A stretch of 64,000 nt of DNA, taken from assembly GCF_900091595.1 (NCBI RefSeq), contig NZ_FMCW01000006.1, positions 186,001-250,000 of the forward strand. The letters run 5' to 3'. The translations under genes were made by a program, and so were the position numbers. Origin of the DNA: Micromonospora haikouensis (GTDB lineage Bacteria; Actinomycetota; Actinomycetes; Mycobacteriales; Micromonosporaceae). How positions within the stretch are numbered: position 1 is the first letter of the stretch; every line of letters starts with the position of its first letter. Below are positions 16,323 through 25,236 of the stretch, one piece after another. The notes beneath the pieces are model-generated. The model worked only from the letters and a program-made list of their open reading frames with translations, made no database searches and was not told where the DNA came from.

Positions 16323-18704
16323 TCAGCTGTGCCGGGTCCGGCGGCGCGGACGCTCGCCGCCCTCGCCACCCTCGCCGCCGCCCTGGCCGCGCTCGCCGCC
16401 GCCCGGGCCACGACCGCCCCGGTCGCCGCGCTCGCGGTCCCCACGGTCACGCGGGCCCCGGTCGCCGCCCCGGCCGGCCGGACGCTCGTCGCCGGCGACC
16501 TCGCCGGTGGCGGCCGGCGCCTCGGCGCCCTCCGGGCGGACCTTGTCCAGGTAGATCTTGCCGCGGGCGTCGATGTCCGCGATCTCCACCTCGACCTTGT
16601 CGCCGACGTTGAGGAAGTCCTCGACCTTGTCGACCCGCTTGCCGTCGCCCACCTTGGAGATGTGCAGCAGGCCGTCGCGGCCCGGCAGCAGCGAGATGAA
16701 CGCGCCGAACGCGGCGGTCTTGACCACCGTGCCCAGGAACCGCTCCCCCGCCTTCGGCAGGGTCGGGTTGGCGATCCCGTTGATCCGGTCGACGGCGGCC
16801 TGGGCCGACGGGCCGTTGGTCGCGCCGACGTAGATGGTGCCGTCGTCCTCGATGGAGATCTCGGCGCCGGTCTCGTCCTGGATGGCGTTGATCGTCTGGC
16901 CCTTCGGGCCGATCACCATGCCGATCTTGTCGACCGGGATCTTGACGGTGGTGACCCGCGGCGCGTACTCCGACATCTCGGCCGGCGCCTCGATGGCCCG
17001 CTGCATCACCTCGAGGATGGTCTGCCGGGCCTCGTACGCCTGCTGCAGCGCGGCGGCCAGCACGTCCGACGGGATGCCGTCGAGCTTGGTGTCGAGCTGG
17101 AGGGCGGTGACGAACTCCGGCGTGCCGGCGACCTTGAAGTCCATGTCGCCGAACGCGTCCTCGGCACCGAGGATGTCGGTCAGCGTCACGTACCGCGTCT
17201 TGCCCTCGACCTCGTCGGAGATGAGGCCCATGGCGATGCCGGCCACCGGCGCCTTCAGCGGCACACCGGCCGAGAGCAGGCCCAGCGTCGAGGCGCAGAC
17301 CGAGCCCATCGAGGTGGAGCCGTTGGAGCCGAGCGCCTCCGAGACCTGCCGGATGGCGTACGGGAACTCCTCGCGCGAGGGCAGCACCGGGATCAGCGCC
17401 CGCTCGGCGAGCGCGCCGTGGCCGATCTCGCGCCGCTTCGGCGAGCCGACCCGGCCGGTCTCACCGGTCGAGTACGGCGGGAAGTTGTAGTTGTGCATGT
17501 AACGCTTGCGGTTCTCCGGCGAGAGGGTGTCCACCATCTGCTCCATGCGCAGCATGTTGAGGGTGGTCACGCCCAGGATCTGGGTCTCGCCGCGCTCGAA
17601 CAGCGCCGAGCCGTGCACGCGGGGCAGGACGCCGACCTCGGCGGTCAGCGGGCGGATGTCGCGCGGGCCCCGGCCGTCGATCCGGACCTGCTCGCGCAGC
17701 ACCCGGTTGCGGACCTCGGACTTGGTCAGCGACCGGAACGCGGCGGACAGCTCCTTCTCCCGGCCCTCGAAACGGCCGCCCAGCTCCTCGGCGACCTTGG
17801 CCTTGATCCGGTCCAGGGCCTCCTCGCGGTCGGCCTTGCCGGCGGTCTTGAGGGCCTCGGCCACCTCGGCGCGGGCCACGTCGGCCACCGCGTCGTAGAC
17901 GTCGGGCTGGTAGTCGAGGAAGACCGGGAACTCGGCGACCGGCTTGGCGGCCACCTCGGCCAGCTCGCTCTGCGCGCGGCACAGCTCGCGGATGGCCGGC
18001 TTCGCGGCCTCCAGGCCGCTGGCGACGACCTCCTCGGTCGGCGCGGTGGCGCCGCCCGCGATCAGGGTCACGGCGTGCGGGGTCGCCTCGGCCTCGACCA
18101 TCATGATCGCGACCTCGCCGTCGGCGAGGGTGCGGCCGGCCACGACCATGTCGAAGGTGGCCCGGGCCAGCTCCTCCAGGGTCGGGAAGGCCACCCACTG
18201 GCCGTCGACGTGCGCGACCCGGGTCGCGCCGATCGGGCCGGAGAACGGCAGGCCGGAGAGCTTGGTCGACATCGACGCGGCGTTGATCGCGACCACGTCG
18301 TACGGGTGCTGCGGGTCGAGCGCGAGGACGGTCTCGACGACCTGGACCTCGTTGCGCAGGCCCTTGACGAACGACGGGCGCAGCGGCCGGTCGATCAGCC
18401 GGCAGGTGAGGATCGCGTCCTCGCTGGGCCGGCCCTCACGGCGGAAGAACGAGCCGGGGATCCGGCCCGCCGCGTACATCCGCTCCTCGACGTCGACGGT
18501 CAGCGGGAAGAAGTCGAACTGCTCCTTCGGCTGCTTGCCGGCGGTGGTGGCGGACAGGACGACCGTCTCGCCGAGCTGGGCGACGACGGAACCGGCGGCC
18601 TGGCGGGCCAGCCGGCCGGTGGAGAAGGTGATCTCGCGGGTGCCGAAGGACCCGTTGTCGATCACGGCGGTGCGGGACTCGGTGCCGAGGTTGTGCTCGG
18701 TCAT
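16323..18704 (-). CDS. pnp: Polyribonucleotide nucleotidyltransferase (PNPase)
   Basis: 793 residues. Phosphorolytic 3'-5' exoribonuclease and polymerase of the degradosome; actinobacterial members were also described as guanosine pentaphosphate synthetases (GpsI). Two RNase PH domains flank a helical domain ([18 protein letters not shown] start; [37 protein letters not shown]). Then come a KH domain ([20 protein letters not shown]) and an S1 domain ([21 protein letters not shown]). A tail rich in Arg, Gly, Glu and Asp ([19 protein letters not shown]) is a low-complexity RNA-binding extension. ATG 18704 has GGAG about 12 nt upstream. It follows rpsO, separated by a hairpin-bearing 413-nt gap. 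Confidence 0.97.
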   Translation of the reverse strand: MTEHNLGTESRTAVIDNGSFGTREITFSTGRLARQAAGSVVAQLGETVVLSATTAGKQPKEQFDFFPLTVDVEERMYAAGRIPGSFFRREGRPSEDAILTCRLIDRPLRPSFVKGLRNEVQVVETVLALDPQHPYDVVAINAASMSTKLSGLPFSGPIGATRVAHVDGQWVAFPTLEELARATFDMVVAGRTLADGEVAIMMVEAEATPHAVTLIAGGATAPTEEVVASGLEAAKPAIRELCRAQSELAEVAAKPVAEFPVFLDYQPDVYDAVADVARAEVAEALKTAGKADREEALDRIKAKVAEELGGRFEGREKELSAAFRSLTKSEVRNRVLREQVRIDGRGPRDIRPLTAEVGVLPRVHGSALFERGETQILGVTTLNMLRMEQMVDTLSPENRKRYMHNYNFPPYSTGETGRVGSPKRREIGHGALAERALIPVLPSREEFPYAIRQVSEALGSNGSTSMGSVCASTLGLLSAGVPLKAPVAGIAMGLISDEVEGKTRYVTLTDILGAEDAFGDMDFKVAGTPEFVTALQLDTKLDGIPSDVLAAALQQAYEARQTILEVMQRAIEAPAEMSEYAPRVTTVKIPVDKIGMVIGPKGQTINAIQDETGAEISIEDDGTIYVGATNGPSAQAAVDRINGIANPTLPKAGERFLGTVVKTAAFGAFISLLPGRDGLLHISKVGDGKRVDKVEDFLNVGDKVEVEIADIDARGKIYLDKVRPEGAEAPAATGEVAGDERPAGRGGDRGPRDRGDRERGDRGGRGPGGGERGQGGGEGGEGGERPRRRTRHS

Positions 18705-18873
18705 AGTGCGGTGGTGCTCCTTCGCATCGGGGGGTCCGCGACGCGGGGAGCTGCTCAGACGGCCGGTCTTCGATCGAAGCGCCCGGGGTGCCGGCGACTG
18801 CCGGGGCTCCCGGGGGCCACTACCGGAGACCGGTACGCTGACCGGCTCCCTGTCGGGTGGTCGCGCGGCCCCT

Positions 18874-18969
18874 GTTGTTCCTTCGTGCCCTCAAACCCTG
18901 AGGGCCGTTCTTCGTGCCCGGTTGTTCTTCGTGCCCGGTTGTTCTTCGGTGCCCTCACACCGTGAGGGC
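18874..18969 (-). repeat. Hairpins and short tandem repeats in the rpsO-pnp intergenic region
   Basis: Two hairpins, GCCCTCA-AACCC-TGAGGGC (18887-18905) and GCCCTCAC-ACC-GTGAGGGC (18951-18969), share the same stem sequence. Between and beside them are direct repeats of CGGTTGTTCTTCGTGCC (18919-18935, 18936-18953 with one insertion, and partial copies near 18874 and 18905). On the transcribed strand this reads as purine-rich GAAGAAC repeats between structured elements. The position after rpsO and before pnp matches the RNase III-processed, partly terminating region known in other bacteria. The remainder of the 18705-19117 gap shows no gene. Confidence 0.65.
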
Positions 18970-19117
18970 CGTTCCTTCGGTCACCGGGAGGTGGTTCCTT
19001 CCGGACCTTCCCTCCGGCCCGATGGCCTGTTCCGCCCGATCCCGGACGCCTGAACGGGCGCTCAGGTGGCGGACGCCGAACGGGGGAGCGACCCGCGCGG
19101 GCCGCTCCCCCGTGACG

Positions 19118-19387
19118 TCATCGGCGCAGGCCGAGCCGCTCGATGAGCGACCGGTAGCGGTTGATGTCCTTCTTCTGGACGTAGTTGAGCAGCCGACGGC
19201 GACGGCCGACCAGCAGCAGCAGCCCACGGCGGCTGTGGTGGTCGTGCTTGTGCACCTTCAGGTGCTCGGTGAGCTCGGCGATCCGCTTGGTGAGGACCGC
19301 GACCTGCACCTCCGGCGAGCCGGTGTCGCCCTCGGCGGTCGCGTACTCCGCGCGGATCTTGGCCTTGGCTTCCTGGTCGAGCGCCAT
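19118..19387 (-). CDS. rpsO: 30S ribosomal protein S15
   Basis: 89 residues, the exact family length. It binds 16S rRNA early in small-subunit assembly. Recognisable blocks are [40 protein letters not shown] and [23 protein letters not shown] 19387 has AGGGAG close upstream. It precedes pnp in the same direction, as in most bacteria; in E. coli S15 represses its own translation, but no pseudoknot could be judged here. Upstream lie 589 nt of repeat-rich non-coding DNA holding its promoter. Confidence 0.97.
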   Translation of the reverse strand: MALDQEAKAKIRAEYATAEGDTGSPEVQVAVLTKRIAELTEHLKVHKHDHHSRRGLLLLVGRRRRLLNYVQKKDINRYRSLIERLGLRR

Positions 19388-19578
19388 GTTCTCCCTGTTT
19401 CGTGGGTTGTTCGGTGATGTCCGTCGGATCGGTCAGGGGACCGGAAACGGACCGGCTCCTCGCTCCCGCGGCGTCGTGCAGGCACGCGAGGCCCCACGTC
19501 GGTCAGCCGACGTCCCCGCCAGCCTACCAGCCCCGCGCGGAACCGCCCGCCAAGGCCGACCGGGCGGGCCCGGCGGCC

Positions 19579-19620
19579 GGCCTTGGTGGGCCTTGGTGGG
19601 CCTTGGTGGGCGGGCCTTGG
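19579..19620. repeat. Short tandem repeat GGGCCTTGGT
   Basis: CCTTGGTGGG is repeated three times from 19581 to 19610, and a fourth degenerate copy follows (CGGGCCTTGG). It is part of the repeat-rich gap between rpsO and ribF. Confidence 0.6.
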
Positions 19621-19726
19621 CGGGCCCGGCGGGCGCTTCCGCCGGCCGGCGAGCCGCTCGCGCGCCACGTCGGCGAGTTGCCGGCGCGCCACGCCTGGCT
19701 GGCTTGCCCGCGAGCTGCCCCGCACG

Positions 19727-19786
19727 CCATGTCGGCGACATGGGGGTATCCCGGCGGCGGGAAGCCGCCATGTCGCCGACATGGCG
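19727..19786. repeat. Two CCATGTCG/CGACATGG palindromes
   Basis: CCATGTCG-G-CGACATGG (19727-19743) and CGCCATGTCG-C-CGACATGGCG (19766-19786) are near-identical palindromes with 8- and 10-bp arms, 22 nt apart. Their half-site CGACATGG recurs in the 23-bp tandem array that follows. They could be protein-binding sites or copies of a dispersed palindromic repeat. Confidence 0.65.
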
Positions 19787-19802
19787 ACGGCTGCCCGCGT
19801 GC

Positions 19803-19921
19803 CATGGCGGCTGCCCGCGCGCCGCGGCGGCTGCCCGCGCGCCATGGCAGCGCCACACCCGCAGGCATGGCGGCGCCACACCCGCCGACATGGCGGCGCC
19901 ACACCCGCCGACATGGCGGCG
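19803..19921. repeat. 20-bp and 23-bp tandem repeat array
   Basis: Two 20-bp units (CATGGCGGCTGCCCGCGCGC at 19803-19822 and a variant at 19823-19842) run into a 23-bp array beginning CATGGCGGCGCCACACCC. The array has a diverged copy at 19843-19865, perfect copies at 19866-19888 and 19889-19911, and a partial copy at 19912-19921. No ORF with coding character fits. The whole 19388-19976 gap has no gene; besides these repeats it should hold the rpsO promoter near its left end. Confidence 0.7.
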
Positions 19922-19976
19922 ACCCGACCGATGGGGCACGCCGCCAACCGGCCGCTGGGCCGACCCGGCCTGACGG

Positions 19977-20912
19977 TCAGGCGATGCCCAGCATCCGGCG
20001 GATCCGCGCCACGTCCTGGTTCATCTGGGCGATCAGCGGCTCCACCCCGTCGAACCGCACCTGGCCGCGCACGTGCTCGGTGAAGTCCAGGGCCACCCGC
20101 TCGCCGTACAGGTCGCCGGAGAAGTCCAGCACGTGCGCCTCGACCCGCCGGTCCCGGCCGGAGAACGTCGGATTGGTCCCCACCGAGATCGCGGCGGGCA
20201 TCCGCTCCCGGCCGTCCTTGCGCAGGAACCAGCCGGCGTAGACGCCGTCGGCGGGCACGGCCGCGTGCGGGTGGCAGAGCAGGTTGGCCGTCGGGAAGCC
20301 CAGTTCCCGGCCGCGCTGGTCGCCCAGGACCACGACCCCCTCCAGCCGGTGCGGACGGCCGAGCGCGGCCGCCGCCGCGGCGACGTCGCCGGCGTCGATG
20401 CGGGCCCGGATGTACGTGGACGAGAAGACGGTGTCGTCCTGGGCGACCAGCGGCGCGTCCTCGACGGCGAAGCCGAACGTCCGGCCGAGCTCCTCCAGCA
20501 GCGCCACGTCGCCGGCCGCCCGGTGCCCGAACCGGAAGTTCTGCCCCACCACCACGAGGGTGGCGTGCAGGTGCTCGACCAGGATGTCGTGCACGAACGC
20601 GTCGGCGGGCAGCCGGGAGAACTCCGGCGTGAACGGCACCACGCAGAGCACGTCCACACCCAACGCCTCGATCAGCTCGGCCTTGCGGGTCAGCTCGGTG
20701 AGCACCGCCGGGTGCGAGCCGGGGCGGACCACCTCGGCCGGATGGGGGTCGAACGTCACCACCACCGACCGCACCCCCAGCTCACGGGCGCGGGCCACGG
20801 TGTGCCCGATCGTCGCCTGGTGGCCCCTGTGCACGCCGTCGAAGACGCCGATGGTGACGACCGAACTGCCCCAGCCGTCGGGCGTGGCGTCGTACCCCCG
20901 CCACCGCTGCAT
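19977..20912 (-). CDS. ribF: Bifunctional riboflavin kinase/FAD synthetase
   Basis: 311 residues. It converts riboflavin to FMN, then FAD. The N-terminal FAD synthetase half has VTIGVFDGVHRGHQATI (nucleotidyltransferase GxFDGxHxGH motif) and VVVGQNFRFGHRAAGD; the C-terminal flavokinase half has GRELGFPTANL and DGVYAGWF. ATG 20912 is preceded by GGGAGGAG 4-5 nt upstream, overriding longer in-frame forms. It lies 84 nt downstream of the truB stop, in the same orientation, matching the conserved rpsO-ribF-truB order of actinobacteria. Confidence 0.96.
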   Translation of the reverse strand: MQRWRGYDATPDGWGSSVVTIGVFDGVHRGHQATIGHTVARARELGVRSVVVTFDPHPAEVVRPGSHPAVLTELTRKAELIEALGVDVLCVVPFTPEFSRLPADAFVHDILVEHLHATLVVVGQNFRFGHRAAGDVALLEELGRTFGFAVEDAPLVAQDDTVFSSTYIRARIDAGDVAAAAAALGRPHRLEGVVVLGDQRGRELGFPTANLLCHPHAAVPADGVYAGWFLRKDGRERMPAAISVGTNPTFSGRDRRVEAHVLDFSGDLYGERVALDFTEHVRGQVRFDGVEPLIAQMNQDVARIRRMLGIA

Positions 20913-20996
20913 GACGCTCCTCCCCTGTCGTTGCCCCTGCCGGCCTCGGCCGGTCGTACCCCGCCGGCCGGGGCCGGCGGTCACCTGTCCCCGCCG

Positions 20997-21881
20997 TCAC
21001 GCCGGGGCGAGCACGATCTCCGCGCGCGCCCGACCGTCCCGCTCGCTGACGATAGCGATCAAAGCGCCCTCGGGGCCGAAGACGGCGTACGGCCCGGCGA
21101 TCCCGACCGGGTCGAGCGGGCCGCCGTGGGAGAGCACCTTCGCCTCGTCGGCGGTGGCCTCCCGGCGCGGGAAGAACCGGTCGGCCGCCGCGTCGAGGGG
21201 CAGGTTCACCACCTCGGGGGCGCGCCGCTCCAGCTCGTCGAGGGTCGCGGCCTCGCCGAGGGCGAAACCGCCGACGGCCGTACGGCGCAGCGCGGTGAGG
21301 TGGCCGCCGACCCCGAGCGCCAGGCCCGCGTCCCGGGCCAGCGCCCGGATGTACGTGCCGGACGAGCAGGTCACGTCGATGTCCACGTCCACCACGCCGG
21401 GCGTGTCCCGGCGGACGGCCAGCACGTCGAGGCGGCTGACGGTGACCCGGCGGGCGGGCAGGTCGACGCTCTCGCCGTCGCGCACCCGCTTGTACGCCCG
21501 CTCACCGTTGATCTTGATGGCGCTCACCGCGCTCGGCACCTGGTCGATGTCGCCGGTGAGCGCGGCGAACGCCGCCCGGACCGCCTCGTCGGCGACGGCG
21601 TCGGCGGGCGTGACGGTGATCACGTCCCCCTCGGCGTCGTCGGTCACGGTGGCCTGCCCGAGCCGTACGGTGGCGGCGTAGCTCTTCCCGGCGCCGATGA
21701 CGTACGTCAGCAGCCGGGTGGCCCGACCGACCCCGATCACCAGCACGCCGGTGGCCATCGGGTCGAGGGTGCCGCCGTGCCCGACCCGCCGGGTGCGCGC
21801 CAGGCGACGGATCCGCGCCACCACGTCGTGCGACGTCATGCCGCCGGGCTTGTCGACCACGATCAGACCGTCTGCGCTCAC
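20997..21881 (-). CDS. truB: tRNA pseudouridine(55) synthase
   Basis: 294 residues. It isomerises U55 in the T-loop of tRNAs. Motifs: LIVVDKPGGMTSHDVV at the N-terminus, the catalytic GGTLDPMATG with Asp40, the SYAATVRLG strand and the YIRALARDAG motif III. A TTG at 21890 is also in frame. GTG 21881 (VSADGLIVV) is preferred because CAGGCT lies eight nt upstream, matching the leaderless pattern of the window, and the N-terminus then fits the family. A C-terminal extension of ~60 residues forms a PUA-like domain. Confidence 0.94.
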   Translation of the reverse strand: MSADGLIVVDKPGGMTSHDVVARIRRLARTRRVGHGGTLDPMATGVLVIGVGRATRLLTYVIGAGKSYAATVRLGQATVTDDAEGDVITVTPADAVADEAVRAAFAALTGDIDQVPSAVSAIKINGERAYKRVRDGESVDLPARRVTVSRLDVLAVRRDTPGVVDVDIDVTCSSGTYIRALARDAGLALGVGGHLTALRRTAVGGFALGEAATLDELERRAPEVVNLPLDAAADRFFPRREATADEAKVLSHGGPLDPVGIAGPYAVFGPEGALIAIVSERDGRARAEIVLAPA

Positions 21882-21950
21882 GACCGCCAAGCCTGCCAGA
21901 CGGCGTCACGCCCCCCGCCACCGCACGGCACGATGCGGCGCACCCCTGGT

Positions 21951-21997
21951 GAGAAGGGTGCCCTTCTCTACCAAATGCGTTAACAGGGGGCCCTTCC
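21951..21997. repeat. Dispersed palindromic element, copy A
   Basis: GAGAAGGG-TG-CCCTTCTC (21951-21968) is followed by a 24-nt block (21974-21997, containing GCGTTAACAGGGGGCCC) that is the exact reverse complement of 59906-59929 in this window. It directly abuts the TAA of the MATE gene and may act as its terminator. Together with copy B it marks a repeat family built on GTTAACGC next to GGGCCC. Confidence 0.7.
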
Positions 21998-23326
21998 TTA
22001 CATCCCCCGCACGGCGCCGACGACCGCCCAGCCGCCGGAGCGCAGTCGCAGCAGCAGGGCCGCCAGCCGGAGCAGCACGAACAGCGTCAGGCCGGCCCAG
22101 ATGCCGCCGAGACCCAGGTCGACCGCGTACGCCAGCCAGATCGCCGGCAGGAACCCGCCGAGCGCGGCGACGATCGTCAGGTTGCGCAGGTAGCGGACGT
22201 CACCCGCGCCGATCAGCACCCCGTCGAGGGCGAACACCACGCCGCCGATCGGCTGCAACGCCACCAGCCACGGCCAGGCGACCGCGGCCTGCCCGCGTAC
22301 CTGGTCGTCGGAGCTGAACAGGCCGGGCACGACGCCGGCCCCGGCGGCGATGAGCACCGCGAACGCCACGCCGCAGACCGCGCCGAGCAGCGCCATCCGG
22401 CGGGCCAGGGCCCGGGCGACGGCGGCGTCGCCGGCACCGAGGGCCGCCCCGACCAGCGCCTGCGCGGCGATCGCGAGGGCGTCGAGCACCAGGGCGGTGA
22501 AGAACCACAGTTGTACGGCGATCTGGTGCCCGCCGACGGCCGCCGCCCCGAACCGGGCGGCCACGGCGGTGGCGGACAGGAAACTCGCCTGGAAGGCGAC
22601 GCCCCGCACCAGCAGGTCCCGGCTGAGCACCAACTGCTGGCGGATCACCCGCAGGCGGGGCCACAGGGCCACCCGCTCGCGGGCCAGGGCGGCGGCAAAC
22701 AGGCCGCCGGAGAGGGTCTGCGCCAGCGCGTTCGCCACCGCCGAGCCGGTCAACCCCCAGCCGACCGGATAGACCAGCACCACGCAGAGCACCGCGGAGA
22801 GCAGGTTGGGGCCGAGCACGAACCACAGTGGCCGGCGGGTGTCCTGCACGCCGCGCAGCCAGCCGTTGCCGGCGGCGGCGAGCAGCAGGCCGGGCGCGCC
22901 GAGCGCGGCGACCCGCAGCCACCGCGCCGCCGCGTCGGCGACCTCGCCGGGACCGGCCAGCGCCTCGGCCAGCGGGCCCGCACCGAACTGCATGCCGGCC
23001 GCGACCAGCACCCCCACCGCGAGCGCGAGCCAGGACGCCTGCACCCCCTCCGCGACGGCGGCGGAGCGGTCACCGGCGCCGAAGCGGCGGGCGGCCCGTC
23101 CGGTGATCCCGTACGCCAGGACGGTGCCCAACCAGGCAATCAGGGTCAGCACGGTGCCGGAGACGGCGAGCGCGGCCAGCGGCACCCGGCCCAGGTGGCC
23201 GATGACCGCCGTGTCGACCAGCACGTAGAGCGGCTCGGCGGCGAGCACCACGAGCGCGGGCAGGGCCAGCACGGCGATCCGGCGCGGCGAGGCGACGGCG
23301 GACGGGGCGGGGGCGGGTTGAGTCAT
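21998..23326 (-). CDS. MATE family multidrug/DinF-like efflux transporter
   Basis: 442 residues with 12 predicted transmembrane segments in two homologous halves. The first helix block reads LALPALVVLAAEPLYVLVDTAVIGHLG, the DinF-type signature, followed by LAWLGTVLAYGITGRAARRFGAG. MATE proteins export cationic drugs or metabolites using Na+ or H+. ATG 23326 is chosen because CAGGAT precedes it by eight nt. The stop abuts repeat copy A. It sits beside truB, as DinF homologues do in several actinobacteria. Substrate cannot be inferred. Confidence 0.9.
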   Translation of the reverse strand: MTQPAPAPSAVASPRRIAVLALPALVVLAAEPLYVLVDTAVIGHLGRVPLAALAVSGTVLTLIAWLGTVLAYGITGRAARRFGAGDRSAAVAEGVQASWLALAVGVLVAAGMQFGAGPLAEALAGPGEVADAAARWLRVAALGAPGLLLAAAGNGWLRGVQDTRRPLWFVLGPNLLSAVLCVVLVYPVGWGLTGSAVANALAQTLSGGLFAAALARERVALWPRLRVIRQQLVLSRDLLVRGVAFQASFLSATAVAARFGAAAVGGHQIAVQLWFFTALVLDALAIAAQALVGAALGAGDAAVARALARRMALLGAVCGVAFAVLIAAGAGVVPGLFSSDDQVRGQAAVAWPWLVALQPIGGVVFALDGVLIGAGDVRYLRNLTIVAALGGFLPAIWLAYAVDLGLGGIWAGLTLFVLLRLAALLLRLRSGGWAVVGAVRGM

Positions 23327-23506
23327 CGACGCCGATCCTGACACGGTCCGGGTAAGGGCCGCAAGACCAACGATCCCTTACTCATGGCCCACGCCCGCCT
23401 TCCGGCGGATGCTCGCCGAGGTGGGCGCGGCGCAGGCACGGCCGTTCGGCGACGGGGTCCGGTTCCGGGGCCGACGCAGCGCGGGGTCGACCGCGGGCCG
23501 GGGTGC

Positions 23507-24020
23507 TCAGCGGGACGGCAGGAGAGCCAGCCAGCGGCGCACCTGGGCGGGGCTGCGCAGCCGGACCACCGGCAGCCCCGGGGCGTGGGCGGCCACTGCG
23601 GCGAGCACCCGCGGGCGGGACCGGCGCGGATAGCGCACGACGTAGCCGAGGAAGTCGAGGTCGAGGCGCTCGGGGCAGCCGGGGGGGCAGATCGGGGCGG
23701 CCGGACGAGCGGCGGGCCCAGCGGCGGCGGACGACCCGGGCGAGGCAGAGCGGCCAGGGCAGGTCCACCAGGACGAGCAGGTCGGCGCGGGGCAGCCGCA
23801 GGTCGAGGCTGCTGCCGTAGTTGCCGTCCATCACCCAGGCGGGCTCGGCGGCGAGCGCGGCGACGGTGGTGCGCCAGACGGCGTGGTCGGGGGCGATCCA
23901 CCCGGGCCGCCAGTAGTGCCGGTCGAGGTGGACCAGCGGCAGGTCGAGCCGCCCGGCGACCGCGCGGGCCAGGGTGCTCTTGCCGGCACCGGAGCTGCCG
24001 ACGACCAGGATCCGCCGCAT
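23507..24020 (-). pseudogene. P-loop adenylate-kinase-like protein with a homopolymer frameshift
   Basis: The N-terminal frame from ATG 24020 is a P-loop kinase of the FlaR/topology-modulation type: RILVVGSSGAGKSTLARAVA, then LPLVHLDRHYWRPGW and WVMDGNYGSSLDLR. After RRWARRSSGRPDLPP it loses sense. Removing one base from the run of seven G at 23681-23687 restores GCPERLDLDFLGYVVRYPRR, then VVRLRSPAQVRRWLALLPSR and a TGA at 23507-23509, the normal family ending at about 170 residues. The N-terminal reading alone runs on as nonsense. TACCCT eight nt before the ATG suggests a leaderless start. A sequencing slip in the G7 run is as likely as a true mutation. Confidence 0.75.
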
Positions 24021-24138
24021 GACCGACGAGGGTAGCCGGGGCGAGGGGGCTCAGGGGGCGTACCGGTCGGGTGGGACCGGTCGGGCGGTGATGCCGACGG
24101 CGCGGGGCGTCGGCGGCATCACCGCCGGTCGACGTGGG

Positions 24139-24228
24139 TCACTGACGGGTGTCCATCGACGTCTGGAGCGCGCGGCGGGCCTGCTCGCGCGCCTCGTCGG
24201 TGTTCTCGGGCTTGGGCTTGCTGGGCAT
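24139..24228 (-). CDS. Small 29-residue hypothetical protein
   Basis: ATG 24228 to TGA 24139-24141 encodes a 29-residue, highly charged, probably helical peptide beginning MPSKPKPENTDEAREQ and ending LQTSMDTRQ. A strong ribosome-binding site, GGAGGGAA, lies about 6 nt upstream, unusual in a window where many genes lack one. No homologue is recognised and no function is proposed. It lies alone between the kinase-like pseudogene and a pair of membrane-protein genes. Confidence 0.5.
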   Translation of the reverse strand: MPSKPKPENTDEAREQARRALQTSMDTRQ

Positions 24229-24555
24229 GGTGATTCCCTCCAGGGATGCGGGTCACGGGGACACGGTGGCCCGACGGCCGGTCGTGCTGGACGCCCGTCG
24301 GCGGCCCGGGATCACCGGAGCGGCCGGTCTGGACGCGTGCGCCCGGGTCGGTCCGACCCTGGGGGGAGGCGGCGTCGGGTGCGACGCCACCGCCTGCGGA
24401 CCAGCGCCGCAGCCACGGCACCGATCGATTCCCAAGTTATCGTTCAGGTCCACATGCTGCCCACTGTTCCCGCCATCTGGACGCGACGAGGGCTGCCCGC
24501 GAGGTGCCGGCCGGGCACCCGCACCGGCCACCGGGGGAGCACGGTCGGCATCCGG
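24229..24555. other. 327-nt gap without a recognised gene
   Basis: No ORF here has credible coding character on either strand. It probably holds the promoter of the 29-residue gene: an A/T-richer patch around 24425-24450 (CCCAAGTTATCGTTCAGG) reads GATAAC on the minus strand. No hairpin or repeat of note was seen. Confidence 0.4.
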
Positions 24556-24768
24556 TCAGCGGGCGAGGAAGTGCCAGCCGAGCCACCACCAGAAGCCGAA
24601 CAGGCCGATCCGGCCGACGGGGACGGGGCCCACCTCGTATCGCATGACGTAGGCGCAGACGTCGGCCAGCGACGGGATGCGCGAGCCCGGGCGGCGGGCC
24701 GCCCACTCGACGGCGGCGAAGAGCGCCAGGGCGGTGAGGAAGCCGCCGATGGCGAGGGCCCGCATCAT
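24556..24768 (-). CDS. Small membrane protein (70 residues)
   Basis: One N-terminal transmembrane segment (ALAIGGFLTALALFAAVEWA), a basic loop with RIPSLADVCAYVMRYEVG, and a C-terminal aromatic membrane segment IGLFGFWWWLGWHFLAR. The pattern recalls a small actinobacterial family of unknown function (possibly DUF6186). Two ATG codons (24768, 24765) overlap the stop of the upstream gene, so translation is coupled. No function can be assigned. Confidence 0.65.
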   Translation of the reverse strand: MMRALAIGGFLTALALFAAVEWAARRPGSRIPSLADVCAYVMRYEVGPVPVGRIGLFGFWWWLGWHFLAR

Positions 24769-25172
24769 CGCCGCACCAGTCCCCAGAACGCGGCCAGCCA
24801 GGCGAACCAGGCCGCGGAGCGGACCAGCTCGTCCTCCAGCAGGGGGTCGGCCAGCCGGGAGAAGGTGGGGAACTCGTCGCCGACGGCCAGCACGAAGGTG
24901 ACCCCCTCGAAGACGCCGAACACTGCCACCGGAAGCACCCACCAGACCGCCCCCGCGCCGAGCCGGCGCGGCGCCGGCCGGCGCGGCACCCGGTTGCCCA
25001 GGCCCAGCCAGATCAACGCTCCCCCGGTGCCGAGGGTGTAGAGGTTCGCCGAGGCGGAGAACGAGGGCAGTTGCCCGCCGACCAGGGAGAGACAGACCAG
25101 CACCGGCACGGTGACCACGGGGCGCTCCCACGCCCGGGTCTCCGCGACGGAGAGCTCGCTCGGGTGCTCCAT
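24765..25172 (-). CDS. Hypothetical membrane protein (135 residues)
   Basis: About four hydrophobic segments: VVTVPVLVCLSLVGGQLPSF, LYTLGTGGALIWLGLG, GAVWWVLPVAVFGVFEGVTF and SAAWFAWLAAFWGLV. No known family motif was recognised. ATG 25172 is preceded by a G-rich stretch (GGCGGGGAGAATCGGGGG). The stop overlaps the start of the 70-residue membrane protein, so the two are likely produced together and may form a complex; that is inference from overlap only. Confidence 0.65.
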   Translation of the reverse strand: MEHPSELSVAETRAWERPVVTVPVLVCLSLVGGQLPSFSASANLYTLGTGGALIWLGLGNRVPRRPAPRRLGAGAVWWVLPVAVFGVFEGVTFVLAVGDEFPTFSRLADPLLEDELVRSAAWFAWLAAFWGLVRR

Positions 25173-25236
25173 CCCCCGATTCTCCCCGCCATCACGCAGC
25201 GCAGGAAGGCCGACACCCCCCGGAGTCGTCCCTGAT

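Noticed and set aside
18755..18958. 67-codon minus-strand ORF in the rpsO-pnp gap
   Set aside because: Its sequence is made of the intergenic repeats and hairpins, with no ribosome-binding site and no protein-like pattern.
19801..19921. CRISPR array
   Set aside because: Repeats are directly adjacent without unique spacers and there are no cas genes; this is a tandem repeat.
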